64,000 nucleotides of DNA from Kiritimatiellota bacterium B12222 (GCA_029719485.1 CP120722.1:2170001-2234000), one strand, 5' to 3'; counted from the first letter of the stretch, positions 46,040-54,531 are shown. Translations and numbers: made by a program. Notes: generated by a model not told the origin, from the letters alone.

Positions 46040-46665
46040 GTGCATCTGCTTCCAGTTTCAAGTTGGTGAGTACCTTAGGTGGGATTGCCATCTTTTCAGG
46101 GATCTTGTTGGCCCTGACCTATGAAATCACGGAACCTCTGATTGCGCAAAACGAAAGTGAAGCGCTAGAGGCTGCGGTGTTTGAAGTATTGCCCGGCGCG
46201 GTGGAACGCGAAAACTATCTCTTGGATGATCAGGGATTACGAAAGGTGGATGCCGGAAGTTTGGAGAGTCCAAACCTTTATGCAGGACTGAATGAAGAGG
46301 GCGAGCGGGTTGGGTTTGCGCTACCTGGAGAAGCGCGTGGATATGCCGATGTGGTTCGGGTGCTTTATGGCTATGATCCCGTTCGAAAACAAATTGTGGG
46401 ACTGCAAGTGCTTTCCAGCAATGAAACACCGGGGCTTGGGGACCGCATTGAAAAAGATGTAGCCTTTCGTGAAAATTTCACCGCGTTGGACGCCTCATTG
46501 GTTCATCCCATCGAAACGGTGAAACATGGCGAGAAGACGGAGCCCTGGCAAATTGATGGTATTTCGGGTGCGACCGTAAGTTCAAAAGCCATTGGCAAAG
46601 CGTTAAGCGAAAGTACGGAGGCGTGGATTCCTCCATTGACCACCGCATTGGAGGAAAGGCCATGA
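46036..46665 (+). CDS. rnfG: Rnf complex subunit G (RnfG)
   Basis: Single N-terminal helix followed by a periplasmic FMN domain. The covalent FMN site is GISGATVSSKAI (Thr near 179). A further conserved block is SSNETPGLGDRIEKD. Length (209 aa) is normal. It overlaps rnfD and rnfE by four bases each, in the expected C-D-G-E order. Confidence 0.93.
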   Translation: MSASASSFKLVSTLGGIAIFSGILLALTYEITEPLIAQNESEALEAAVFEVLPGAVERENYLLDDQGLRKVDAGSLESPNLYAGLNEEGERVGFALPGEARGYADVVRVLYGYDPVRKQIVGLQVLSSNETPGLGDRIEKDVAFRENFTALDASLVHPIETVKHGEKTEPWQIDGISGATVSSKAIGKALSESTEAWIPPLTTALEERP

Positions 46666-47291
46666 GTGTGAAAGGCAATGAACCCTTGACCATGGAGACC
46701 TTCACCCAAGGGTTGTGGAAAGATAACCCGGTATTTGTGATGTTGTTGGGGCTCTGTCCCACCTTGGCCGTCACGAATTCTGCCATCAATGCGTTGGCGA
46801 TGGGGTTGGCGACCACCTTTGTGTTGATCTGTTCCGGATTTTTGGTGTCGTTGTTGCGGAAGGTAATTCCCAAACAAGTGCGTATCGCCTCCTACATTAT
46901 TATTATCGCCACTTTTGTGACCATGGCCGATTATGGAATCAAAGCCATTAGTTTGGATCTCTACAAAGCGTTGGGGGCCTTTATTCAGTTGATTGTGGTG
47001 AACTGTATTATTCTGGGACGGGCTGAGGCGTATGCTTCAAAACAAAAACCATTAAAAGCGATGATCAATGGGGCGGGGATGGGACTGGGCTTTACGATCG
47101 CCTTGTTAAGCCTCGGGGTGGTGCGTGAAATTTTGGGCAGCGGCACCTTGTTTGGTATGCACCTTATGCCCGAACGTTTCCAAACGTGGTCGGTGTTTGT
47201 GTTGCCTCCCGGTGGGTTTTTTGTGCTGGCGGGGTGGTTAATGTTGTTTTCGTGGTGGCGTGAACGTAAAGCTCAGAAGGAGGTCATCTGA
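46662..47291 (+). CDS. rnfE: Rnf complex subunit E (RnfE)
   Basis: Integral membrane subunit with six helices. It pairs with RnfA to hold the iron centre inside the membrane; the conserved Cys residues are in LLGLCPTLAVTNSA and VVNCIILGRAEAYAS. The C-terminal GSWWRE-type end is present as FSWWRERKAQ. The ATG at 46662 overlaps the rnfG stop; the frame extends upstream but without a ribosome site. Its stop overlaps the rnfA start by one base. Confidence 0.94.
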   Translation: MSVKGNEPLTMETFTQGLWKDNPVFVMLLGLCPTLAVTNSAINALAMGLATTFVLICSGFLVSLLRKVIPKQVRIASYIIIIATFVTMADYGIKAISLDLYKALGAFIQLIVVNCIILGRAEAYASKQKPLKAMINGAGMGLGFTIALLSLGVVREILGSGTLFGMHLMPERFQTWSVFVLPPGGFFVLAGWLMLFSWWRERKAQKEVI

Positions 47292-47872
47292 TGGATCCGC
47301 AATCCCCTACATTTATTTTCTTAAACGCATTTTTGATTAACAACTTTGTGTTGGCCATGTTTTTGGGTCTGTGTCCCTTCTTGGGCGTATCGGGTAAAAT
47401 CAAAACTGCTGGAAATATGGGCGTGGCTGTGACCTTTGTGATGCTGGTCAGCTCCATTTGTGCCTTTGGTTTAAATATTTTACTGACACGTTACCAACTC
47501 GAATTCCTGCGATTGATTTCATATATTGCGGTGATTGCCTCTGCGGTGCAATTGGTGGAGATGGCGGTGAAACGCTTTAGTCCTTCCTTGTTTCGTGCTT
47601 TGGGTATTTTTCTTCCTTTGATAACGACCAACTGTGCCATTTTGGGGTTAGCGCTGTTTCAGACCGCACGTGAATATACCTTTGTGCAATCCCTGGCCTT
47701 TGCTTTGGGGGCGGGTGCAGGCTTCACGTTGGCGTTATTGTTGATGGCGGGTCTGCGGGAAAAACTCGACTTGGCGGATGTGCCTTCGATTGCGAAAGGT
47801 GCAGCCATGAGTTTGATGATCGCCGGATTATTATCACTCGCCTTTATGGGCTTTGCGGGGTTGGGAGGATGA
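47291..47872 (+). CDS. rnfA: Rnf complex subunit A (RnfA)
   Basis: Six-helix membrane subunit, homologous to RnfE in inverted topology. Seen: INNFVLAMFLGLCPFLGVSG (about residues 16-35) with the iron-ligating Cys, and LITTNCAILGLALFQ with the second one. The stop overlaps the start of a 77-aa four-cysteine membrane protein by four bases. The last core rnf gene here, giving the order rnfB-(PFOR)-C-D-G-E-A, as in Bacteroidetes apart from the inserted gene. Confidence 0.95.
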   Translation: MDPQSPTFIFLNAFLINNFVLAMFLGLCPFLGVSGKIKTAGNMGVAVTFVMLVSSICAFGLNILLTRYQLEFLRLISYIAVIASAVQLVEMAVKRFSPSLFRALGIFLPLITTNCAILGLALFQTAREYTFVQSLAFALGAGAGFTLALLLMAGLREKLDLADVPSIAKGAAMSLMIAGLLSLAFMGFAGLGG

Positions 47873-48102
47873 TTGTACAAATCCTGATTGCCTCCGTTAC
47901 GATTTTTGGGCTCTGCGGCTTTTGGCTGTGGTTGCAAGCGGTGAACCGTCGTTACGCGAAAGAACATCCTGAATTAGGTCGCTATCGGGAAGAGGGGGGA
48001 GAGTGTGGGAAAACCTGTGGTTGCGCCAACTGGAAACACTGCATGTTGAAGTCCGAAGCCCAAAAACAAAAAACGAAACCCAGCGAACATACGACCCCGT
48101 AA
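47869..48102 (+). CDS. Small Cys-rich membrane protein, NqrM-like
   Basis: Not clearly assignable to a named family. The 77-aa product has one N-terminal membrane helix (about 2-24) and then a soluble Cys-rich part with C46, C50, C52 and C58 (CGKTCGCANWKHC). NqrM, which is needed for iron insertion into the NqrD/NqrE site of Na+-NQR, has the same shape: one helix and then a four-Cys motif that includes C-x-C-x3-C. RnfA and RnfE are homologues of NqrE and NqrD, and this gene overlaps rnfA by four bases. An iron-delivery or cluster-assembly role for the RnfA/RnfE site is therefore likely but not shown. Confidence 0.6.
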   Translation: MIVQILIASVTIFGLCGFWLWLQAVNRRYAKEHPELGRYREEGGECGKTCGCANWKHCMLKSEAQKQKTKPSEHTTP

Positions 48103-48169
48103 GCTCTGCCTTTATTTTATAGAATCTTTTCTCATTCTCACCTTCCAATTCCAACTACCAGGAGTCCAA

Positions 48170-49030
48170 ATGAACCTCACCGAATATGATATCAGCCATC
48201 CTTATCACGCTGTGGTTGCGCGCAGTGAACGCATTACCTCAGAAGATTCTGCGGAAGTCCGTCACATCACCTTAAACATTTCTTCTGCGACCTTTAATTA
48301 TTTAGAAGGTCAAAGTATAGGCGTGTTGGTTCCGGGACCTCACAGTTTTGGTAACACCCATCATATGCGTCTCTATTCCATTGCCAATGCCCGTCAGGGT
48401 GAAAAACAAAATGTAGCAGAAATCGCGATCTGTGTGCGCCGCTGTTTTTACTTGGATGAAGTAAGTGGTGAAGAATATCCGGGTGTGGCGTCAAAATTTT
48501 TGTGCGACCGGCGGGCCGGGGATGAAATTCTTATTGTGGGACCCTACGGACGTCAGTTCCTCGCACCACGTGATCCAAGTTGTAACCTGTTGATGATCGG
48601 TGTGGGAACCGGTATTGCGCCTTTCCGTGCGTTCCTTAAGCATATCTACAGCGAACGCAAAGATTGGAAAGGGAAAGTCCGTCTGTTCTATGGCGCCAAT
48701 ACCGGTATGGATCAGTTGTACTTAAATGATAAAAATAATGATCTGGCCCTCTATTATGATGAAGAAACGTTTGAGGCGATTCACGCCTTGAGCCCTCGTC
48801 CACATTTGGATGAGCCGGTGGACATGGCGGCCGCTGTTCGCGCCCATGCGGAAGAGGTGTGGGCCATGATTCAATGCGATAAAACCTACGTGTATGTCGC
48901 AGGCTTATCTCGTTTGGAAGGTCAGTTGGATATGGTACTCTCGGAAATTGCGGGATCTCCTGAAGCGTGGAAAGAACGCAAACAAGCTCTGATTGCGAAT
49001 CGTCGCTGGGCGACCTTGTTTTATGCCTAA
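48170..49030 (+). CDS. Plant-type ferredoxin-NADP+ reductase
   Basis: FAD enzyme that moves electrons between ferredoxin and NADP(H). FAD motif RLYSIAN (near 67), phosphate-binding IGVGTGIAPFRAFLKH (about 143-158), FYGANTGMDQLYL, and TYVYVAGLSRLEGQLD are typical of plant-type FNR. The C terminus ends with LFYA, where an aromatic residue stacks on the flavin in relatives. AGGAG lies before the ATG. It is 67 bases after the NqrM-like gene and probably part of the same operon; with PFOR and Rnf it would give the cell a second route from reduced ferredoxin, to NADPH. Confidence 0.88.
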   Translation: MNLTEYDISHPYHAVVARSERITSEDSAEVRHITLNISSATFNYLEGQSIGVLVPGPHSFGNTHHMRLYSIANARQGEKQNVAEIAICVRRCFYLDEVSGEEYPGVASKFLCDRRAGDEILIVGPYGRQFLAPRDPSCNLLMIGVGTGIAPFRAFLKHIYSERKDWKGKVRLFYGANTGMDQLYLNDKNNDLALYYDEETFEAIHALSPRPHLDEPVDMAAAVRAHAEEVWAMIQCDKTYVYVAGLSRLEGQLDMVLSEIAGSPEAWKERKQALIANRRWATLFYA

Positions 49031-49063
49031 GACAGGTCTTTCCTGATAAGTAGTGTTGGTTAA

Positions 49064-49107
49064 CCCTCCTCATGGATGACGATATCCGTGTAGGAGGGCT
49101 TTTGTTT
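49064..49107 (+). terminator. Probable terminator after the rnf-PFOR-FNR operon
   Basis: Outer stem CCCTCCT / AGGAGGG (49064-49070 and 49092-49098), with a partly paired inner region, then CTTTTGTTT. It lies 34 bases after the FNR stop. Confidence 0.6.
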
Positions 49108-49190
49108 CTCTGCGGGATAAGTGTTGCTTTTTAAAATCTCAGGTCTTTTTATATGTCGCTGTAGGTTTGAAACCCCTTGAGATCCCCCCT

Positions 49191-49874
49191 ATGAAAAATA
49201 CCGTCGCTTTCCTTCTGTTTTGTTTTCTGATGTCCTCTTCGTTGCTACGTGCACAAATAACCCGAGCCGAACAAGAAATGCTCACGCCTGATGATGTTAT
49301 TGCCGATTTAATGGCCGGGAATGAAAAATATATCACTGGTAAGCTTACCGATGGCGATATTGTCTCTCGGATTGAGGCCTCTGCGACGGGTCAGCATCCT
49401 AAAGCGGTGATCCTGTCCTGTTTGGATTCGCGTGTCCCGGTTGAGTTGGTGTTTAATCAAGGCATTGGCGATGTATTTGTGGGGCGGGTGGCCGGAAATA
49501 TTGAAAATGGAGACCAACTGGGGTCGATGGAATTTGCGACCAAGTTATCACGGGCAAAACTGGTGATGGTGTTGGGGCACGAAAGATGTGGCGCAATCAG
49601 TGGTGCGATCAACGAAGTTCAGTTGGGGAATTTGACTGCGTTATTGGAAAAGATTCGTCCCGCCATTGAAACGGTTGAAGGCTTTGAAGTAGAAGACCGG
49701 GTTTCCGCCAACGCGGCTTTCGTAAAAGCGGTGACCCAGCAGAATGTACGATTGACTGTGGAGAATATTCGGAAAGGGAGCCCGGTGTTGGCTGAATTAG
49801 AGAAATCCGGAGAGATCAAAATTATCGGGGCCATGTACGACGTGCAGACCGGTCGCGTTTCGCTGTTGGACTAG
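49191..49874 (+). CDS. Beta-class carbonic anhydrase, exported
   Basis: Zinc enzyme interconverting CO2 and bicarbonate. Zinc ligands and the Asp-Arg dyad are clear: C77, D79 and R81 in SCLDSRVP and H130, C133 in LGHERCGA. The N terminus is a signal peptide (VAFLLFCFLMSSSLLRAQ), so the enzyme should act in the periplasm, which is less usual for beta-CAs. The ATG at 49191 is chosen over a TTG at 49167. The gene is between the operon terminator and mnmD, which converges on it and overlaps it by four bases. Supply of bicarbonate or control of CO2 from the adjacent PFOR is speculative. Confidence 0.92.
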   Translation: MKNTVAFLLFCFLMSSSLLRAQITRAEQEMLTPDDVIADLMAGNEKYITGKLTDGDIVSRIEASATGQHPKAVILSCLDSRVPVELVFNQGIGDVFVGRVAGNIENGDQLGSMEFATKLSRAKLVMVLGHERCGAISGAINEVQLGNLTALLEKIRPAIETVEGFEVEDRVSANAAFVKAVTQQNVRLTVENIRKGSPVLAELEKSGEIKIIGAMYDVQTGRVSLLD

Positions 49875-50647
49875 GAGGTCCTAGGTTTTTCTCGCAGGGC
49901 GCGGACTTCGGCTTCGCGTTGACTGCGAATATCGTGACCACTGGCGCTGAGGGTAGGGTCGCGAAAGGGGGGCGTGGATTCGAGAATGAGTCCTTCGCCT
50001 TGTTTGAGGGCGATGGTGCCTCCACGGTGTGGAGAAGGGGCGTGGGTGTCTTGAACGATGAACCCCGCTTCCTGTAAGGCCATGCGCACCATTTTCGATT
50101 GCGAATAGGTAAGCAATGCACCGTCTGGTTTTAGACGTTGAAAAAAGTGGGCAAAGAGATCGACGGTCCAGCATTCTGAATTGCGATTCGGACTGAAGGG
50201 ATCGTGGAAAATGAGATCGTACGGACCTTGCAAGTGTTGAATGGTCTGGCGGACATCCCCGAGATGAAGATCCACGCGTTTTGTTTCCACTTGATACTGC
50301 CCCGTGGCTTTTAGTTGGAGGAGCAAGGGATCCTCAGGAAACAACAACAGGCCCCGATCGAGGGCCTGTGTCTCCGTTTCGAGGCTGTCGATCTGCAAAG
50401 GGAAGCTGGCCGTGACCGCTAAGGCGGCCCGACAGTTGAGTCCCAATCCAAATCCGACATCCAAGAGTCGTACCGATTCCGTCTCTAAGCGTTCTTTTAA
50501 CCGAGAGGGCTCAATAAATTTGAACCGGGTCTCGGTATCCGCGCCATCGAGGGAATGGTAGGCTTCCCCCACCTCCGGATGCCGGAGGGTGAGGCTGCCA
50601 TCATCGGTGCGAATCAGTTTAGAAGTCCTCCGTGGACTTAAATACAC
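49871..50647 (-). CDS. mnmD: MnmD-type tRNA 5-methylaminomethyl-2-thiouridine methyltransferase
   Basis: SAM-dependent methyltransferase domain, the stand-alone form of the N-terminal half of MnmC, that finishes mnm5s2U34 in tRNA. Seen: [33 protein letters not shown] motif [31 protein letters not shown] and [19 protein letters not shown]. The frame starts at a GTG (50647), overlapping the fabA end by 29 bases; a CTG at 50617, nine bases after GGAGG, is an alternative that better matches the usual N terminus. There is no ATG option. No MnmC oxidase domain is present. Confidence 0.85.
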   Translation of the reverse strand: MYLSPRRTSKLIRTDDGSLTLRHPEVGEAYHSLDGADTETRFKFIEPSRLKERLETESVRLLDVGFGLGLNCRAALAVTASFPLQIDSLETETQALDRGLLLFPEDPLLLQLKATGQYQVETKRVDLHLGDVRQTIQHLQGPYDLIFHDPFSPNRNSECWTVDLFAHFFQRLKPDGALLTYSQSKMVRMALQEAGFIVQDTHAPSPHRGGTIALKQGEGLILESTPPFRDPTLSASGHDIRSQREAEVRALREKPRTS

Positions 50648-51143
50648 CTACTTTCATGCTTTTCATGGTGTAGATTTCGCGTCCGTCAACAGATACCACG
50701 GCATCCGCAATGGCCATGACCAATTTACGTGCGAGTACGCGACGAATGTGAACGTGGTACCGAACGATTTTGTTGGTGGGAAGGACTTGGCCGGTGAATT
50801 TGACTTCATCAACGCCCAATGCGCGTCCGCGTCCGGTATATCCCTGCCATGCGAGGAAAAATCCAGTGAACTGCCAAGTGGCATCGAGTCCGAGGCACCC
50901 AGGCATAACGGGATCGTCCTGGAAATGACATTTGAAGAACCATAGGTCAGGATGTACGTCTAATTCAGCGATAATTTCGCCTTTTCCATAGCGACCGCCG
51001 GTTTCATTGATTTCGACCACGCGATCGGCCATCAACATATTAGGCAAAGGCAATTTAGCAGAGTCGGGGTGGAAAAGTTTACCTTCTCCGGCTTTGATCA
51101 TTTCAGATTGATCGTATGAACTTTTTTTCACAAATTCAGACAT
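50619..51143 (-). CDS. fabA: 3-hydroxydecanoyl-ACP dehydratase (FabA type)
   Basis: Dehydrates 3-hydroxyacyl-ACP and can isomerise the C10 product, allowing unsaturated fatty acid synthesis. FabA signatures: [30 protein letters not shown] with catalytic H73, [11 protein letters not shown] with D87, and [17 protein letters not shown]. Length (174 aa) is typical and the match to FabA is closer than to FabZ. FabB is not adjacent, so isomerase use is unproven. It shares a divergent upstream region with the PBP gene, where a 14-bp perfect palindrome lies at 51199-51212. Confidence 0.92.
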   Translation of the reverse strand: MSEFVKKSSYDQSEMIKAGEGKLFHPDSAKLPLPNMLMADRVVEINETGGRYGKGEIIAELDVHPDLWFFKCHFQDDPVMPGCLGLDATWQFTGFFLAWQGYTGRGRALGVDEVKFTGQVLPTNKIVRYHVHIRRVLARKLVMAIADAVVSVDGREIYTMKSMKVGVFKSTEDF

Positions 51144-51198
51144 AGTGTTTAGGGTTCCTCTTTCCTTGTTAGGAAGTGTGGGTTAAGTTAAATTTTGA

Positions 51199-51212
51199 CT
51201 TTCAATTGAAAG
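51199..51212. promoter_or_regulatory. Perfect 14-bp palindrome between fabA and the PBP gene (possible operator)
   Basis: CTTTCAATTGAAAG is self-complementary over 14 bases, about 56 bases upstream of fabA and 78 bases upstream of the PBP gene. Its position suggests an operator, but no regulator is identified. Confidence 0.35.
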
Positions 51213-51289
51213 ATTCGAAAACACTTGTCGATTTAATCTCGTTCGGTCAAGGAAGACTTACCATTCGTTCAGTCCAATCGATATAGAAA

Positions 51290-52900
51290 ATGCCACCTAA
51301 TCCCTCCCTTGACTTCCTGCAACAGATCTTCAGCGATGCCGCCTGGCCATTGGTGGCTTCGGGGTTGCGATGGTTGTTTTTATTGGGGTTATTGTGGAGT
51401 TTGTTCCGATATCAGTGGGATACATCTTCGAACCGTTCTCGGGTTTCTTTGCCAAGATTGAGCTCTTTTTGGACCTTTTTGATCTTACTTTGCTTCGGTG
51501 GCATTGCTTTCCGTCAGGCGCAGTGGCAATTGATGGGACGCCATCATGAAGCCTTTGTCTCCTTCATGCAGCGGTATGATCGTCGGGAATTTAACCCGGC
51601 GCACCGTATTCGGGCCGGTAAAATCCTTGATCATAACAATCGGATCCTGGTGGAAAGTCGGGTTTCGGAGAAAGGTGTTACCAAACGTTTTCACCGCTAT
51701 GGTCCTACCTTCGGTCATGTTTTGGGATACAACGATCCGGTTTATGGGTTAACCGGAGTCGAATCGGCGGCTCAACGCAGTTTGTTGGGACAAAAATTGG
51801 AATCCAAACAAGATTGGAAGGCTTTGGGGGCTGAAGTCTTAGATCGGGAACGATTCGCCGAAGGCCCGGCGGTGTATACCAGTTTGGATTTGGGCTTGCA
51901 GCGTCGGGCGTCTGAATTGTTGGGAGATCAAAAGGGGGCGGTGGTGGTGATGGAAATCAAGACGGGGGAAATACGGGCCTTGGTCAGTCATCCCGATTAT
52001 GATCCCAATCGACTCTACAACGGCTTGTTTTCGGGGAAAGTCCCGGATGCGCCTTTGATGAATCGTGCGATTACGGGTCATTATCCCCCGGGATCCGTCT
52101 TTAAGGTGTTGATTGCCGCTTCGGCTTTACAGAATGGATTTAAGGGTACGTATGCGGCGCCGCCGGAAGGATACACCAACTCTCCCGCCAATCCCCCGAT
52201 CCGTGATCATGAATATTACGCGGCCAAAGAAAAGGGGCAGACCTGGCGGGGATATGGTCCGATGAGCTTAAGTACGGCCTTGGCTAAATCGTCGAATGTG
52301 TTTTTTGCCCAATTGGGGGTGGATACGGGTGCGGCATCGCTCCTGCGCACCACTCAAGCGGCGGGCTTGGCACGGGAGTTTTATTTATGGCCAGGATCTG
52401 AACCCACCTTGCGAGTGAAGGCGGCGGATATACCTGATCTTACGGATAAAAATCCCTATGAAATTGCGCAATTCAGTATTGGACAGGGAGATCTGTTGGT
52501 GAGTCCTTTACAGGTGGCCATGATCTGTGCGGCGGTGGCTAATCAAGGGGTGGTGGTGAAACCGACCTTGGAACGAAATGCCGTGGTGCAACCTCTGGGA
52601 CGTTTGTGCGGTCCTCAACAAGCGGATCAATTGAAGTGGATGATGTATAAAGTGGTTCAGGAAGGCACCGGGCGGGGAATGAAAATGGCGGAATTACCCG
52701 TGGCGGCGAAAACGGGAACTGCGCAAACAGGTGGACATCAGTTGTCACATTCCTGGTTTGCAGGATTTGCGCCCGTGAGTGAACCCCGTTGGGCCTTTTG
52801 TGTGTTGGTGGAGCACGGTGGATATGGATCGGCTGCGGCGTTGCCGATTGCCAGAGATCTTATGCGCGATGCGCTGCAGGAGGGATGGCTGAAGCTTTAA
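51290..52900 (+). CDS. Class B penicillin-binding protein (transpeptidase), PbpA-like
   Basis: Peptidoglycan cross-linking transpeptidase. Active-site motifs are SVFK in PPGSVFKVL (Ser near 269), SSN in AKSSNVFFAQL (near 334) and KTG in AAKTGTAQ (near 474). The N terminus has two hydrophobic segments (about 19-39 and 59-76) separated by a basic loop, instead of the single anchor of usual class B PBPs, so the N terminus may be periplasmic. The pedestal region is short, as in actinobacterial PbpA. The SEDS partner gene begins one base after its stop. Confidence 0.9.
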   Translation: MPPNPSLDFLQQIFSDAAWPLVASGLRWLFLLGLLWSLFRYQWDTSSNRSRVSLPRLSSFWTFLILLCFGGIAFRQAQWQLMGRHHEAFVSFMQRYDRREFNPAHRIRAGKILDHNNRILVESRVSEKGVTKRFHRYGPTFGHVLGYNDPVYGLTGVESAAQRSLLGQKLESKQDWKALGAEVLDRERFAEGPAVYTSLDLGLQRRASELLGDQKGAVVVMEIKTGEIRALVSHPDYDPNRLYNGLFSGKVPDAPLMNRAITGHYPPGSVFKVLIAASALQNGFKGTYAAPPEGYTNSPANPPIRDHEYYAAKEKGQTWRGYGPMSLSTALAKSSNVFFAQLGVDTGAASLLRTTQAAGLAREFYLWPGSEPTLRVKAADIPDLTDKNPYEIAQFSIGQGDLLVSPLQVAMICAAVANQGVVVKPTLERNAVVQPLGRLCGPQQADQLKWMMYKVVQEGTGRGMKMAELPVAAKTGTAQTGGHQLSHSWFAGFAPVSEPRWAFCVLVEHGGYGSAAALPIARDLMRDALQEGWLKL

Positions 52901-52901
52901 G

Positions 52902-54236
52902 ATGGCTACGCAAAAGAAAAAGACAGAGGCCACGGAATCCGTGGCAGAGGAGCGTTCCCCCATTCGCTGGGGTGGTACGCTGTTGTTGATGGTCATCGGG
53001 ATGATGTTGGTGTTGGGGGTTCGGGCGGGCGCGGGACAGCGTTTACATCTTTCAGATCTGCTGCCTTTTCTGCTGTGGCTGTTGTCGACCTTCTTTTTGA
53101 CCCTGATGTTGCATTGGGGCAAATACCGAGGATCGCGGGTATTGCCTGAATTAATTTTGCTGCTCAGTGCGATTGGGGTGCTGGTGCGGAGCCGCATGGA
53201 AGGGAGTATCGAAGACCTCACGGGCTGGCGTCATCTGGTGCAACCCCTTGGATTTGTGTGGTTGTGGTTGGCGTGGTGGTTTTCGAGAAAAGGACGTATT
53301 TCCAATATGCGCTGGTTTTGGCCCTTTGCTTTTTTGTTGTCTTTGGCGATTTTGATCGGCCTGATCGGATTGGGAAGTCAATTCAGGGGGGCTTTTTACG
53401 GTCCGGGAGGATTAACTCCCAGTGAATTGCTCAAAGTGTTTATTCCCTTTGCGTTGGCAGGATATTTTTCGCGCAACGAAAGTCAGTGGGACGCACGACC
53501 TTGTTGGCATCCTCCTTGGGCTTCCGGACTGCAGTTGTTCATGGGCTGGGGGCTGTTGTGTGGATTGTTGGTGCTGCAACGAGATCTCGGGTTGCTGGTG
53601 TTGCTGAGTTTGATGCTGGTGGTGATGCTGATTTCGGTGACGCGCTCTTGGAGTTGGGGGGTGCTGCTGATTGGCGCGATGGCGGGAGGGGGCTGGTTGG
53701 TGTTGGAGTATGTGGATCACGGCGCGCGCCGTTTACAGGCCTGGCTGGATCCCTTTGCCGATCCCACAGGCAGTGGCTGGCAGGTGTTGCAGGGCTTGAG
53801 CGGGTTGTATGCCGGAGGCTTGACGGGTACAGGTTTAGGCGCTGGACGACCCGATCGTATTCCCATCGCAGGTTCTGACTTTGTGTATGCCGTGTACGGG
53901 GAAGAATTGGGGTATGTGGGCTGTCTACTGCTACTCTTTCTGTTTGGATTTCTCTTGCGACGTTGTGCAGGAGTGGCCAACCTGCAACGTGAAAGTTTCC
54001 CCGGGTTGTTGGCCACAGGCATCACGGCCGTATTGGCGGTGCAAGTGCTGGTAAATATCGCGGGCGTGGTGACCTTGTTACCCATCACGGGTATTACCTT
54101 GCCCTACATCAGCCAGGGGGGGAGCAGTATTTGGGTGACCAGTATTCAGTTTGGCTTATTGCTGGGCATGGCTGAACCCGCTGTCCGAAAATCAAAGAAA
54201 CGCGCCAGCAAACGTGGTGCAAAAACAAAAAAATAA
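52902..54236 (+). CDS. SEDS family glycosyltransferase (RodA/FtsW/SpoVE)
   Basis: Membrane protein with about ten helices that polymerises lipid II with a PBP partner. Seen: FYGPGGLTPSELLKV with the conserved pro-glu segment, LQRDLGLLVLLSLML with the catalytic-type Asp, LYAGGLTGTGLGAGRPDRIP, DFVYAVYGEELGYVG, and LPITGITLPYISQGGSS. Directly downstream of the class B PBP, one base apart, so the two form a matched cell-wall synthase pair. The N-terminal region of about 20 residues and the lysine-rich tail (KSKKRASKRGAKTKK) are cytoplasmic. Confidence 0.92.
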   Translation: MATQKKKTEATESVAEERSPIRWGGTLLLMVIGMMLVLGVRAGAGQRLHLSDLLPFLLWLLSTFFLTLMLHWGKYRGSRVLPELILLLSAIGVLVRSRMEGSIEDLTGWRHLVQPLGFVWLWLAWWFSRKGRISNMRWFWPFAFLLSLAILIGLIGLGSQFRGAFYGPGGLTPSELLKVFIPFALAGYFSRNESQWDARPCWHPPWASGLQLFMGWGLLCGLLVLQRDLGLLVLLSLMLVVMLISVTRSWSWGVLLIGAMAGGGWLVLEYVDHGARRLQAWLDPFADPTGSGWQVLQGLSGLYAGGLTGTGLGAGRPDRIPIAGSDFVYAVYGEELGYVGCLLLLFLFGFLLRRCAGVANLQRESFPGLLATGITAVLAVQVLVNIAGVVTLLPITGITLPYISQGGSSIWVTSIQFGLLLGMAEPAVRKSKKRASKRGAKTKK

Positions 54237-54248
54237 ATGGAGAGAGAG

Positions 54249-54524
54249 ATGGACCCTGAACAAATTGGATATCTTGTAGGCGTACTGGTAGGTGCACTGT
54301 TTGTGGGATGTGTGTTGGGTGTCGTACCCTTGTTGATGGGGCTCAAACAAAAGCGTAACGGGCTCGCGTGGTCTGCTTTTGGGGTGACGGTGCTCTCTTC
54401 ATTCATTCTCGGCATTATTTTAGCATTGCCGGTAATGATCATTTTTACAGTGGTGTTATGGGTGACCCGCAAAAAAGCTACAGCAGAAGTCCCTCCTATG
54501 CCTAAGGCCGGCTCAGAGGGCTGA
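54249..54524 (+). CDS. Small membrane protein
   Basis: Unknown function. The 91-aa product has two hydrophobic helices (about residues 6-31 and 40-71), with a basic loop KQKRNG between and a polar tail. The ATG at 54249 has GGAGAGAG just upstream, so the ATG at 54237 is not used. It follows the SEDS gene by 12 bases and may be part of that unit; a minor role in the PBP/SEDS system is only possible. Confidence 0.6.
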   Translation: MDPEQIGYLVGVLVGALFVGCVLGVVPLLMGLKQKRNGLAWSAFGVTVLSSFILGIILALPVMIIFTVVLWVTRKKATAEVPPMPKAGSEG

Positions 54525-54531
54525 CGCGGGC

